Source of the DNA: Flavobacterium sp. ENC
GTDB lineage: Bacteria > Bacteroidota > Bacteroidia > Flavobacteriales > Flavobacteriaceae
NCBI RefSeq assembly: GCF_020991415.1
Contig: NZ_JAJMOY010000008.1
Location: forward strand, 100,844 to 164,843
Reading direction: 5' to 3'
DNA: 64,000 bases
Shown here: positions 37,501-46,377 of the stretch, piece by piece
How the letters are laid out: every line of letters begins with the position of its first letter
How positions within the stretch are numbered: position 1 is the first letter of the stretch
Made by a program: the position numbers and the translations under genes
Notes under the pieces: model-generated
The model's database searches: none
The model's input: only the letters and a program-made list of their open reading frames with translations
What the model was told of the DNA's origin: nothing

Positions 37501-38336
37501 TAGCATTCCGTTATTATCAAGATCAAACAAAAACCTACAACTATCAGTGGAAAGTGTATGATCCGAATAATGCTCTTGTAGATTCGGGAAATCAGGAAAC
37601 ATTTCCGTTGACTTTAACTACACCTGGATTTCACAGAATAACAGTTGCTATACTTGATCCTGAGACTGGTTGTCAGCTGGAATTTTCGAAAAGCATTAGT
37701 ACGGTAATTTCAAACTCCTGTACAGATACCAACCCCAAATCGCAAATCGTAAAAGGGCTCTATTTTGATTTAGTAAAAAATCTTATTGCCAGATCCATGA
37801 TGGGAGAAACGGATGAACAAATCAATGCAAGTCCGGCAAATGCTCAATTCACAGCCTTAATCCCATACATTACAAATGGCGTAAAAGATAAAATATACAA
37901 TTACAAATCAGTAAGAGATGACAATAAAAATGAAGAAACCAATAGTTTAAGATCTATAGATTTTTCGTTTTCTCCTGACCGCGTTTCTGATGTACGTGTT
38001 TATTTTAAATGGGGAATGTATTACGACCCACAATATGACAGTTATGAAGACTTACTGGCTACTATAGAAGACAAAATTTATTTTAGTCTTACACAATATA
38101 CTTCGCCAGATGTACCCTTAATATCCTGTTACGTAGACAATGGCGGTAAAATAAAAGGAAGTAATCCGGTGAAACCAGGTCTTGACGAATGTAGCAGAGA
38201 AACCATAGCGCAATACATTGATTTCTGTCCTGCAGAGGATTGTAAACCAATTATTGGGGTTCTTAAATCAACAGATACTGCAGGTATTTCAAAAGGATCA
38301 AATAAGAGTAAAGCGAAACTTGTTTCAAAAAAATAA
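34500..38336 (+). CDS. Secreted LRR-Ig-PKD protein, paralogue 1
   Basis: 1278 residues. Signal peptide about 1-26; conserved N-terminal segment EEIGFDVQTSKASLKEYSL; an LRR N-cap (SEKDALLAFYNSTGGDNWL to GWYGITIG). About 13 plant-type LRR units follow (about 155-480, consensus NxLTGSIPxEIGQLxxL). An Ig-like domain comes next (about 500-598, FQWYKG and TYYCLSK), then five PKD-like domains (about 600-1073), each opening with a Cys. A C-terminal module (about 1074-1246) ends YIDFCPAEDC, and the tail is Ser/Lys-rich. It starts at the last base of the shell gene's stop codon. Extracellular adhesion or ligand binding is likely. No T9SS C-terminal domain is visible. Confidence 0.8.
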   Translation: MKSQMKLKYTLVFTIISFFITIAGFAQQYSDEEIGFDVQTSKASLKEYSLTDQQLESEIIFMRDMQTRQYVEMKKTENAILEKIKTQIQQKNNTNRSVAVTDIPQSEKDALLAFYNSTGGDNWLYKKGWDFSTPVTSWNNLTQTGWYGITIGANGNVISLAIGANGLVGTIPPEIGQLTQLTMLAISGNKLLTGSIPHQIGQLSQLTNLYISNNLIDEVPAEIGQLSELTSLTISSNEITSIPIEITQLKKLKRLDLSRNKLLAIPKEIGQLTELNELLMNSNLIKSTIPNEIGFLKKLTFLNLNGNSLTGSIPSEIGQLTELNMLALDFNRLTGSIPNEITLLTKLTYLGCSNNIITGPLPIEIGKLTKLQQLVLYNNRIQGIIPNQLFQLTDLRVLQLSCNSFTGTISPLIGNLSKLYTLSFDCNNFEGTLPIEINSLKELTTLTFAINKLEGDLPDVRNFKLLKDYQFRENKFRFIDFETQYSVLKTQIRIFEYSPQAKTDSKKTFNVPSGTSITLKMCEDNRFTSTDTFQWYKGISPNGQLIQNATAREYTINNITSSDTNTYYCLSKNSEITNPEIVRQNLILEREAITLNVINCTPVTGTLNPTTQNTFTNTDINFSLATTATGLTYEWTFQNVSNSTTFTSSSATYSYATPGSYNVTLVVTDSNGCKTTFTKIMEVAAKPACVAIVGEIKTSSEKIIPNQNVTFSFETAATNFTYNWIFYNQAFVEIGRAATSTASRSYNAPGDYLVALELVDQNGCKTYKGLTVKVVADCPLIEGTIKVNTEHPTLYTTAIFTFETTATNLTYIWTVKIPENGGYYNYEQGGNPFQLYLQYGAGDYKIMLEVKDANECITKFEKIITVAFDCTTVRRDGTMQNVNKHSYGFNPLVLINVPNTFTFYPPVDESETGLWTIKNLNGDVISSSTTTEFITTPTVAGDYKLNYTITNSYGCKTNFSNDIKVVDICGYTDEERYGTINFVNEYSNGAAFIDINQTKNLAFRYYQDQTKTYNYQWKVYDPNNALVDSGNQETFPLTLTTPGFHRITVAILDPETGCQLEFSKSISTVISNSCTDTNPKSQIVKGLYFDLVKNLIARSMMGETDEQINASPANAQFTALIPYITNGVKDKIYNYKSVRDDNKNEETNSLRSIDFSFSPDRVSDVRVYFKWGMYYDPQYDSYEDLLATIEDKIYFSLTQYTSPDVPLISCYVDNGGKIKGSNPVKPGLDECSRETIAQYIDFCPAEDCKPIIGVLKSTDTAGISKGSNKSKAKLVSKK

Positions 38337-38409
38337 TTCACGTAAGACAAAGACTTAATAATTGTTCTGATAAACAAGCGGTATCAAAAAAACAATAGAT
38401 AACTAGATT

Positions 38410-41400
38410 ATGGCAAATAATTTTAAAATAAAAAAATACTGGATAATCACACTTTGCATGGTGCTTTGCTCCCTGAGTTCTTTTTCTCAGGAACTAAGTG
38501 ATGCAACAATAGGTTTTGATGTCGGTAAAGCAATGGTTTCGTTAAAAAAACATGGCGTTAAGGATGCTGATCTTGGCCCTGAGGTGAGCAGAATGCGTGA
38601 AATGCAAATTACTCGTTACAATAAAGCGAAACAGCTTAAAAATGCTTTTTTACAAAATAAAAAACCAAAATCATCAATACAAATAAATAATTCAAAAACG
38701 GCTCGTAAATCACTTGCATCTGCACAGGATATCGCTAAGGATAAAGCTGCGCTAATCGCCCTGTATAATAGCACCAATGGTGATTCGTGGAAAAATACGA
38801 TGAATAGTGAAGGAGCATGGCCCATAAATGATCCTACTGCGGTTGTAACATCATGGAATCCTGATACCAATACAGGATGGTACGGTGTTGTACTTGATGC
38901 AGAAGGCAGGGTTTCCTATTTAGATCTTAGAGATAATAATTTGACAGGTGAAATACCGTCCCAAATCGGATCATTAACAAAACTTACCCAAGCCTTACTT
39001 TATAATAACCGATTAAGTGGAAGCATACCTGCAGAAATAGGGCAATTAAAAGAACTGTTTTTTTTAAATCTGGAAGTTAATCAATTGAGTGGAAGCATAC
39101 CTCCTCAGATAGGATCATTGCCAAAACTTCAATCATTGTTTTTAGATTTTAATCAGTTAACAGGGACTATACCTGTTGAAATAGCGCAATTACAAGAATT
39201 AACTTACCTATCGCTTGGTCAGAATGGATTAACCGGCACCATACCCTCACAATTAGGGTCCATGCCTAAACTTGAAACATTGAGCTTATCCGGGAATCAA
39301 TTAACGGGAACTATACCAACAGAGTTAGGTCAGCTAACAGGTCTTTATTATCTGGATCTTGCGAGTAATCAATTAAGCGGTACCATACCTTCTCAAATAA
39401 AATTCCTTACAAAACTTGAAGCTTTATACCTTAGCTCCAACAACTTAACAGGTTTTATTCCAATTGAAATTGGAAAATTAACTAATTTAATTGTCTTATA
39501 TCTTGACAACAATCAATTAACCGGGCCAATTCCATCAGAAATAGGATTTCTGACACATCTTGAACGTCTTTTTTTACATTACAATCAACTAAGTGATGCA
39601 ATCCCGAATGAATTTGGTCAATGTAAAGCACTTAATATTGCCTGGTTGAGCAGCAATCAATTAACAGGAAATATCCCCTCTCAAATAGGATTATTAACCA
39701 ATCTTGAAAACTTTGATCTAACAGATAATCAATTGAGCGGCGTTGTACCAGCAGAAATTGGAGGATGTAGCTCTTTGATTGATTTTAGTGCTGGAGTCAA
39801 TCAATTAACAGGTCCCTTACCTCCTCAAATAGGCGCACTAAAAAAACTTAAGACATTATACTTATATCAAAACCTTATAAACGGAACCCTTCCAATTGAA
39901 ATTACACAATGCGAAGAACTTTCGTATTTATACTTACAAAATAATCAATTAACTGGCTCGATACCTGCTGAAATCGGTACTCTTGTTAAGCTTCAGGATT
40001 TATGGCTTAATAGTAATGAATTTTCTGGTCCAATTCCTGTAGAGCTTGGTCAATGCAAACAAATGCAACGATTATTTTTAGACTGGAATAAATTAACAGG
40101 AAATATTCCTTCTCAGCTAGCCTCATTAACAAAATTAAATATACTCCGACTGGACTACAATCGTCTGGAAGGCAGAATACCTGACTTAACAAGTCTTCCT
40201 CTTACTGAATTATCCTTTATGGGAAATAAATTTCGTTATACAGATTTTATAATTTCTGAATATTTAAAATATAGCACTGCTTTAGGTAAAAGTAAATTTT
40301 CATATGCTTATCAGGCAAAAGTAGATGCTCCGAAAACCATAACTAAAAGTGTTACCGAATCAGTAACTTTAAAAATGTATGAAGATGATATTTTTACAGA
40401 AAACGAAAAATATCAATGGTATAGAGGACCTTATTATGAAGAAATTAAAGGAGCAACCTCCAGGGAGCTTACAATTTCAAATCTAAAAGCGACAGATGCA
40501 GGAACCTATTTTTGTCAATCCAAACACCAGCAAATAACAGTTATGCAAAGCATGGTGGAGCCTAAATATTATGGCCGGGATTTAGTTTTAGAAAGAGAAC
40601 CTATAACTTTAGAAGTATTGCCTGGGGCATGTACTGCAATAACCGGAGATATAATTGCCCCTACAACCATTTTAAATGGCAACAACATACATTTTACATT
40701 TAACACAACGTCTTCTCAGGTTTTAACCTATTTCTGGACTTGTTATAATTTAGATAATAATATTGTTGGAAATTCAACTTCAAACTATATTGATAACATA
40801 TATAGCGCAGTTGGTAATTACAAAGTAGAATTAAAAGTTAAGGATGAAAACAACTGCGAAACTACTTTTACTAAAATAATTACTGTTGCTAAAAACTGCA
40901 GCAACGTAGTTATTGGCGACATTAAACCATCTCTACAAGATTTAATTACTGATACTAATACTACTTTTTCTTTTGAAACATCAGCAACTAATTTAAGTTA
41001 TAATTGGATCTTTTACAATTCTGACAATACCGTAAAAGATGACACTCAGACAACGGCATTAGCTACGCAAACCTACTCAGCGATTGGAAATTATAAAGTA
41101 AAACTAATCGTTACCAGACCTGATGGCTGTACCACTACTTTTGAGAAAACATATACACTAAAGGCTCCAATGGTATGCGAATATCATGATTATCGTACGG
41201 GAACTATTATCATACCTTATAATTATGGAGATCCAATTGGAATTCCAATTAATACAGCAACAAACCTGACTTTCTATAAATATTATGGCCCTTCAAATGC
41301 AAATTTAACGTATGAATGGAAATTGTATAATTCAAATAATATTCTAATAGATTCAAAAAACACCAAAAATTTCCCTATCACCTTAACGGCAATTGGCGAC

Positions 41401-43593
41401 TATAAAGTAAAAGTAAAACTTACTGATGCTTTAGGCTGCTCAGAATTTGAAAGCAATCTTAAAGTAAGAGATCTTACTACCTGCGTTATTTCTCCAGAGG
41501 AACGTAACGGTACAATATATTCCCCAGCCAATAGAGATGTCGTTTTGGAAAATTCAGAATCTTTATTTACTTTTTCTCCTTCTGGCTTTTACGCGACCAA
41601 TTTTATTTATAAATGGGATCTAATTGATGCCAATGGAAATATTGTAGCAACCAGTAATGAAATTGATTTTAAAGTACATCCTACCCAAGGAAAATATCAA
41701 GTTAACTTACAAATTAAGGATCCTAACGGATGTACTACTGACTACAAAAGAGATATTGAAACCGTAGACATTTGTACTTATACCGGAAATGATAACTATT
41801 TTGACATTCGGTCTGCAAAAGAGTATATGGGAGGAAGAGTCTGGTTTGTTAAACCTGGTGAAATCTCTATATTTAGTCCTCGCTTTTTTGATAGTAACGG
41901 TAATTACACCTACAGCTGGAAATTATATAATCCTACCGGCGAACTTATAAGTACGGGAAGTAATATTAATTTCCCCGTAACTTTAAGCTTACCTGGTTAT
42001 CATAAAATAACTTTAGATATAACGAATTTAACAACAGGATGTACCAAAAGCGCTACAAAAACTGTTGACTGCCTTATTAGCAACAGTTGTACCGTTGATA
42101 ATTCAAAATCACAGGAAGTAAAAGAATTATATGTGAATTTTGTAAAAAAACTGATTATCAGATATATTTTGGGAGAAACAGACGAGCAAATAAATGCCAG
42201 TATTGCAACTCCGGAATTTATGGCACTTAAGCCTTATATTAAAAATGGTACCGGAGATAAGATCTATAATTTTGTATCATCTGTTAATGAATCAGGCGGT
42301 TATACTTTTAATTTCTCATTTTCACCAGACAGAGCGTATGATGTTCATGTCTCCAGCAGATATCCAATCTATTACGATCCGGAATATAACAGTTTAGAAG
42401 ATTTAGACAACAGTGCAGCTGGTCTGATTTATACAGATATAAGTCAATATATAGCAGCAGATGATTATTTTGTTTCCTGTTATGTTCAGAGTGAAGATAA
42501 AAAGAAAAAAACCGCGAAAGTTGTTTTAGGTCCTAATGAATGTACAAGAGAATCTGAAGTCAGAAACATCATATTTTGTCCGGGTGAAGGAAATAACTGT
42601 ACTCCATCTATAGTGGGAGCCATAAAATCAGGTTCTGAGAACATTTATCCTAATGCTCAAGCTTCATTTACGTTTGAAACGACTGTTCCAAACCTAACGT
42701 ACACATGGTCTGTTGTATCAGAAACGGGAGAAGTACTACACACCAGCAATTCTGACATAACTGATCCTTATATCTATACTTTTGCTACTAATGGTAATTA
42801 CAAAATAAAATTAATTTCTAAAAATGAAACCGGTTGTACAGAAAATTTCACAAAAAACATAATCGTCGATAAGAAACGTTGTACTAGTGAAGCAAATAAT
42901 TTCACGTTTGAAACAGCAGTAACAAACGCAACTTATGTCTGGACCACTACCAATAGTGCAGGAAACATTGTTGATACGGTTACAAATGCTACCGGAATAT
43001 ATTCCTTTACAACAAGCATTCCTGGCCAATATGAAGTAAAATTAGTGGCGAATGCAGGAGAAAATTGTGAAACCATTTTTGCAAAAACAATCGTTGTGGA
43101 AAATTGTAACACCACTGTTTCCTGTACTCAAAACAGTCTACTTACACCAAAAGTACACAGTCTGTTTATAAATTTAATCAACAAACTGGTTACTACGCCA
43201 AACGGAACGGATGTAAATAGGTATGCCTTGAATGAGATTATAGCATTGGCTTCTTATACCACAAGTTCAAGAGCCAAAATTTTCAACTTTGTAAATAATA
43301 GTACTGCTGTAAGTTTTTCTTTCTCTCAAAACGGAGGTTCAAATGATGTATTTCTGCCAAAATCTGCTTCGGGATCGATTTCAGGTATTGACTTAAGTAA
43401 ATATTTCGGTTCGCAGGAAAGCACTCAGGTCATTACCAATTACAGTGACGGATCTAATAATCCTGCCGGCGGATTTGTTCGAAATATTGACTTCTGCCCT
43501 GCAGTAGAATGTTTACCTAGTCCTGGTAAAATTAAGGTCACTCATGCAACCGGAGCAAATAAAAGTTCAACAGGCAATCATTCAAAAATATAA
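38410..43593 (+). CDS. Secreted LRR-Ig-PKD protein, paralogue 2 (largest)
   Basis: 1727 residues. Signal peptide ends LSSFSQ (about 26), followed by DATIGFDVGKAMVSLKKHGV and an LRR cap. About 18 LRR units of 24 residues run from 174 to 614. An Ig-like domain follows (about 634-739), then five PKD-like domains. A C-terminal module of the type found in paralogue 1 comes next (about 1225-1394), then one full and one shortened PKD-like domain, then a module of the second type (about 1570-1697, ending IDFCPAVEC). The tail ends KSSTGNHSKI. Holding both module types in one protein makes it look like a fusion of two family members. Confidence 0.8.
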   Translation: MANNFKIKKYWIITLCMVLCSLSSFSQELSDATIGFDVGKAMVSLKKHGVKDADLGPEVSRMREMQITRYNKAKQLKNAFLQNKKPKSSIQINNSKTARKSLASAQDIAKDKAALIALYNSTNGDSWKNTMNSEGAWPINDPTAVVTSWNPDTNTGWYGVVLDAEGRVSYLDLRDNNLTGEIPSQIGSLTKLTQALLYNNRLSGSIPAEIGQLKELFFLNLEVNQLSGSIPPQIGSLPKLQSLFLDFNQLTGTIPVEIAQLQELTYLSLGQNGLTGTIPSQLGSMPKLETLSLSGNQLTGTIPTELGQLTGLYYLDLASNQLSGTIPSQIKFLTKLEALYLSSNNLTGFIPIEIGKLTNLIVLYLDNNQLTGPIPSEIGFLTHLERLFLHYNQLSDAIPNEFGQCKALNIAWLSSNQLTGNIPSQIGLLTNLENFDLTDNQLSGVVPAEIGGCSSLIDFSAGVNQLTGPLPPQIGALKKLKTLYLYQNLINGTLPIEITQCEELSYLYLQNNQLTGSIPAEIGTLVKLQDLWLNSNEFSGPIPVELGQCKQMQRLFLDWNKLTGNIPSQLASLTKLNILRLDYNRLEGRIPDLTSLPLTELSFMGNKFRYTDFIISEYLKYSTALGKSKFSYAYQAKVDAPKTITKSVTESVTLKMYEDDIFTENEKYQWYRGPYYEEIKGATSRELTISNLKATDAGTYFCQSKHQQITVMQSMVEPKYYGRDLVLEREPITLEVLPGACTAITGDIIAPTTILNGNNIHFTFNTTSSQVLTYFWTCYNLDNNIVGNSTSNYIDNIYSAVGNYKVELKVKDENNCETTFTKIITVAKNCSNVVIGDIKPSLQDLITDTNTTFSFETSATNLSYNWIFYNSDNTVKDDTQTTALATQTYSAIGNYKVKLIVTRPDGCTTTFEKTYTLKAPMVCEYHDYRTGTIIIPYNYGDPIGIPINTATNLTFYKYYGPSNANLTYEWKLYNSNNILIDSKNTKNFPITLTAIGDYKVKVKLTDALGCSEFESNLKVRDLTTCVISPEERNGTIYSPANRDVVLENSESLFTFSPSGFYATNFIYKWDLIDANGNIVATSNEIDFKVHPTQGKYQVNLQIKDPNGCTTDYKRDIETVDICTYTGNDNYFDIRSAKEYMGGRVWFVKPGEISIFSPRFFDSNGNYTYSWKLYNPTGELISTGSNINFPVTLSLPGYHKITLDITNLTTGCTKSATKTVDCLISNSCTVDNSKSQEVKELYVNFVKKLIIRYILGETDEQINASIATPEFMALKPYIKNGTGDKIYNFVSSVNESGGYTFNFSFSPDRAYDVHVSSRYPIYYDPEYNSLEDLDNSAAGLIYTDISQYIAADDYFVSCYVQSEDKKKKTAKVVLGPNECTRESEVRNIIFCPGEGNNCTPSIVGAIKSGSENIYPNAQASFTFETTVPNLTYTWSVVSETGEVLHTSNSDITDPYIYTFATNGNYKIKLISKNETGCTENFTKNIIVDKKRCTSEANNFTFETAVTNATYVWTTTNSAGNIVDTVTNATGIYSFTTSIPGQYEVKLVANAGENCETIFAKTIVVENCNTTVSCTQNSLLTPKVHSLFINLINKLVTTPNGTDVNRYALNEIIALASYTTSSRAKIFNFVNNSTAVSFSFSQNGGSNDVFLPKSASGSISGIDLSKYFGSQESTQVITNYSDGSNNPAGGFVRNIDFCPAVECLPSPGKIKVTHATGANKSSTGNHSKI

Positions 43594-43612
43594 CTCACTT
43601 AACATAAAAACA

Positions 43613-43650
43613 TACTAATTGTTTTAAGGAACAAGTAGTTATAAAAAAAA
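43613..43650 (+). repeat. Conserved intergenic cassette, copy 1
   Basis: The 69-bp gap before paralogue 3 contains actaattgttttaagg, then acaagtagttataaaa. Near-identical copies lie at 46330-46363 and 48953-48992, and a diverged copy lies at 38358-38400. Together with the first ~50 codons of each gene they form a repeated 5' cassette. Confidence 0.8.
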
Positions 43651-43662
43651 GATAATTCTATC

Positions 43663-46311
43663 ATGGTAAACAATCTTAAAATAAAAAAATACTGGTTAAA
43701 CTCTCTTTGTATCGTACTTTGTTCATTGGCTTCTTTTGCCCAGAATTTAACGGATAAGGAAATAGGTTTTGATGTAAACAGCACAACAGTTTACTTAAAG
43801 GGACTCGGTCTTTCCAAAGAAACTATAGCACGCGAAATTGCAATGATGCGTGAGCATCGCCAGAAAGATTTTACTGAAATGAAAAAAGAACAACAGTCCT
43901 TTTTTCAAAATATAGCATCCAAAAAAAGTACTACAGCACGCTCCGCCAAAACTAGTGCCGTACCACAAAGTGAAAAAGATGTCTTACAAACGTTGTATAA
44001 TGCAACAAATGGTGCCAGCTGGACTAATAAAACGGGATGGGACTTTTCGACTGAAGTTACGTCATGGGATATGAACACCAGAACGGGTTGGTATGGTATT
44101 GTAGTGACCGATGGTCATGTTACCTCAATTGTTTTAGGCAGTAACAATCTAAATAATATGAATGTTACCTTTCCTGATCTTCGTAATTTGCCTTTTCTGG
44201 AAACTCTAAATCTATATAATAATAGCCAGTTAACCGGACCTTTAACTAATTTTCAATATTTAACATCCCTTAAAAACATAAACTTAAATTCTTGCCAGTT
44301 TACTGATACTCTTTTACCGCTGGCGACCTTAACTAAATTAGAAACATTAATTGTTACCGGTAAAAATATTACCGGGACGATACCAGATGAAATATACAAT
44401 TTTAAAAATCTGAAAGACCTTTCAATTCCTAATTCAAATATAACGGGAGGAATTTCTTCAAGATTATCTGAATTGGTCAATTTAGAAGTTATCAATTTAC
44501 ATACAAACCCAAATTTCGGAGGAACTATACCGGATCAAATTGGTAATCTTACCCGTTTAAAACACTTGGATATTAGTGGATCAGGGATAACCGGACCACT
44601 ACCCGCTTCACTTTCGAATTTAGTTAATCTGGAAGAACTTACTATAGCATGGAATAAAATAGAAGGTACTATACCAACCGAAATAGGGAATCTGAATAAA
44701 CTAAACATGATTTGGGCGCAGACAAACAGATTGACAGGAACCATACCGGTCAATATGGGTACTATGCCAAAATTAGTACATCTGTTACTGAGTTCTAATA
44801 AGTTAGAAGGGGCAATACCAATTAGTTTTCAATCGTTATCCAGTTTGAATTTTCTTGCAATAGAAGACAATTCATTCTCTAGTACATTCCCGGACCTATC
44901 CAATCTTACCAAATTAACCGGGATGAGGATTCAATCGAATAAATTTACTTTTGCAGACTTTGCAGCGCAATACAGCACCTATAAATCACGTGCTTCTATA
45001 TTCGAGTATGCTCCTCAGGCTAAGACTGATGCGGTAGCAACAGTAACAGGATCTCCAACAGGTTCCGTAACGCTAAAAATGCATGAAGATGGCCGATTTA
45101 CACCTAATCAGGTTTATCAATGGTACAAAGGATCTGCACCAGGTGGTGTTGCAATTCCTGGGGCCACTTCAAGGGAATATACTTTATCTAATTTAAAAGC
45201 TGCTGATGCAGGGTCTTATTATTGTGTATCTACCGAACCTCAAATGACAAATACAAGTTCAACAACACAAAATCTGGTTCTAACCCGAAATCAAATTACA
45301 TTAACCATAAAAAATTGCACTGCGATAGCGGGAAATATCAAAACAACTGCAGAAAATTTCTATCCCAACACAGAGAGCAATTTCACATTTGAAACCACAG
45401 CTACCGGTTTAACATATGAGTGGTCTGTAGCAACAGCAACTGGAGATATTGTCAGTGTGGCTCCATCAACTACAGCCGGATCGTATTCATATACTTTTTC
45501 AGAAGGTGGAGATTATATCATAAAAGTAGTCGCAAAAGATGCTGGTGGCTGTTCGACAACATTTACTAAATCTATTCAGGTAGTTGCCGAAAAATATTGT
45601 CTGAAAGAGCCCATTGATTTTGCATTTGAAACTACAACACCGGGGTTGAGTTATACCTGGAACACTTCAGATGCTTCAGGAAATATAGTACATACCACTA
45701 CAAATTCAACAGGCGTATACACTTTTACACCACAGCTTATTGGAGAGTATCTTATAGAATTAGTAGTGAATACAGCAAGCAGCTGCAAAACATTGCTTGT
45801 TAAAAATATTACTGTGGAAGACTGTACTCCAATTGTTTCCTGTACGCAGAATAGTGCAATGACACCAAAAGTACACAGTTTGTTTATTGCTTTAATCAAC
45901 AAACTGGTTACCACACCAAACGGAACGGATGTAAATCGTTATGCCCGCAATGAGATAATAGCATTGGCTTCCTATACCACAAGTTCAAGAGCTAAAATCT
46001 TCAAGTTTGTAAATACCACTACAAGTGTAAGTTTTTCTTTCTCTCAAAATGGAGTTGAAAATGACGTATTCCTGCCAAAATCTGCTTCGGGAACGATCTC
46101 GGGTATTGATTTAAGCAAATATTTCGGTTCACAGGAAATTACTGAGGTCGTTACCAATTATAATAATGGATCTAATAATCCTGCCGGAGGATATGTTCGT
46201 AATATAGATTTCTGTCCTGCCGCCGACTGTTCACCTACTATTGGTAAAATGAATATTATTTCTGCAAATGGAGCAGGCAAAAGTTCAACAAACAATCGTT
46301 CAAAAATATAA
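43663..46311 (+). CDS. Secreted LRR-Ig-PKD protein, paralogue 3
   Basis: 882 residues, starting MVNNLKIKKYW. Signal peptide about 1-26 and the N-terminal segment KEIGFDVNSTTVYLKGLGL precede an LRR cap (SEKDVLQTLYNATNGASWTN) and irregular LRR units (about 150-433). An Ig-like domain (about 453-550), one full and one shortened PKD-like domain, and a second-type C-terminal module (about 724-851) follow. The last ~160 codons (45834-46311) are close at nucleotide level to those of paralogue 2 (43126-43593), which points to recent duplication or gene conversion. The tail ends KSSTNNRSKI. Confidence 0.8.
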   Translation: MVNNLKIKKYWLNSLCIVLCSLASFAQNLTDKEIGFDVNSTTVYLKGLGLSKETIAREIAMMREHRQKDFTEMKKEQQSFFQNIASKKSTTARSAKTSAVPQSEKDVLQTLYNATNGASWTNKTGWDFSTEVTSWDMNTRTGWYGIVVTDGHVTSIVLGSNNLNNMNVTFPDLRNLPFLETLNLYNNSQLTGPLTNFQYLTSLKNINLNSCQFTDTLLPLATLTKLETLIVTGKNITGTIPDEIYNFKNLKDLSIPNSNITGGISSRLSELVNLEVINLHTNPNFGGTIPDQIGNLTRLKHLDISGSGITGPLPASLSNLVNLEELTIAWNKIEGTIPTEIGNLNKLNMIWAQTNRLTGTIPVNMGTMPKLVHLLLSSNKLEGAIPISFQSLSSLNFLAIEDNSFSSTFPDLSNLTKLTGMRIQSNKFTFADFAAQYSTYKSRASIFEYAPQAKTDAVATVTGSPTGSVTLKMHEDGRFTPNQVYQWYKGSAPGGVAIPGATSREYTLSNLKAADAGSYYCVSTEPQMTNTSSTTQNLVLTRNQITLTIKNCTAIAGNIKTTAENFYPNTESNFTFETTATGLTYEWSVATATGDIVSVAPSTTAGSYSYTFSEGGDYIIKVVAKDAGGCSTTFTKSIQVVAEKYCLKEPIDFAFETTTPGLSYTWNTSDASGNIVHTTTNSTGVYTFTPQLIGEYLIELVVNTASSCKTLLVKNITVEDCTPIVSCTQNSAMTPKVHSLFIALINKLVTTPNGTDVNRYARNEIIALASYTTSSRAKIFKFVNTTTSVSFSFSQNGVENDVFLPKSASGTISGIDLSKYFGSQEITEVVTNYNNGSNNPAGGYVRNIDFCPAADCSPTIGKMNIISANGAGKSSTNNRSKI

Positions 46312-46329
46312 CGCACTTAGACAGAAACG

Positions 46330-46363
46330 CTAATTGTTTTTAACGGACAAGTAGTTATAAAAA
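46330..46363 (+). repeat. Conserved intergenic cassette, copy 2
   Basis: The 66-bp gap before paralogue 4 carries ctaattgtttttaacgg followed by acaagtagttataaaaa. It matches copies at 43613 and 48953 except for a few bases. Confidence 0.8.
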
Positions 46364-46377
46364 ATGATAATCAGATT

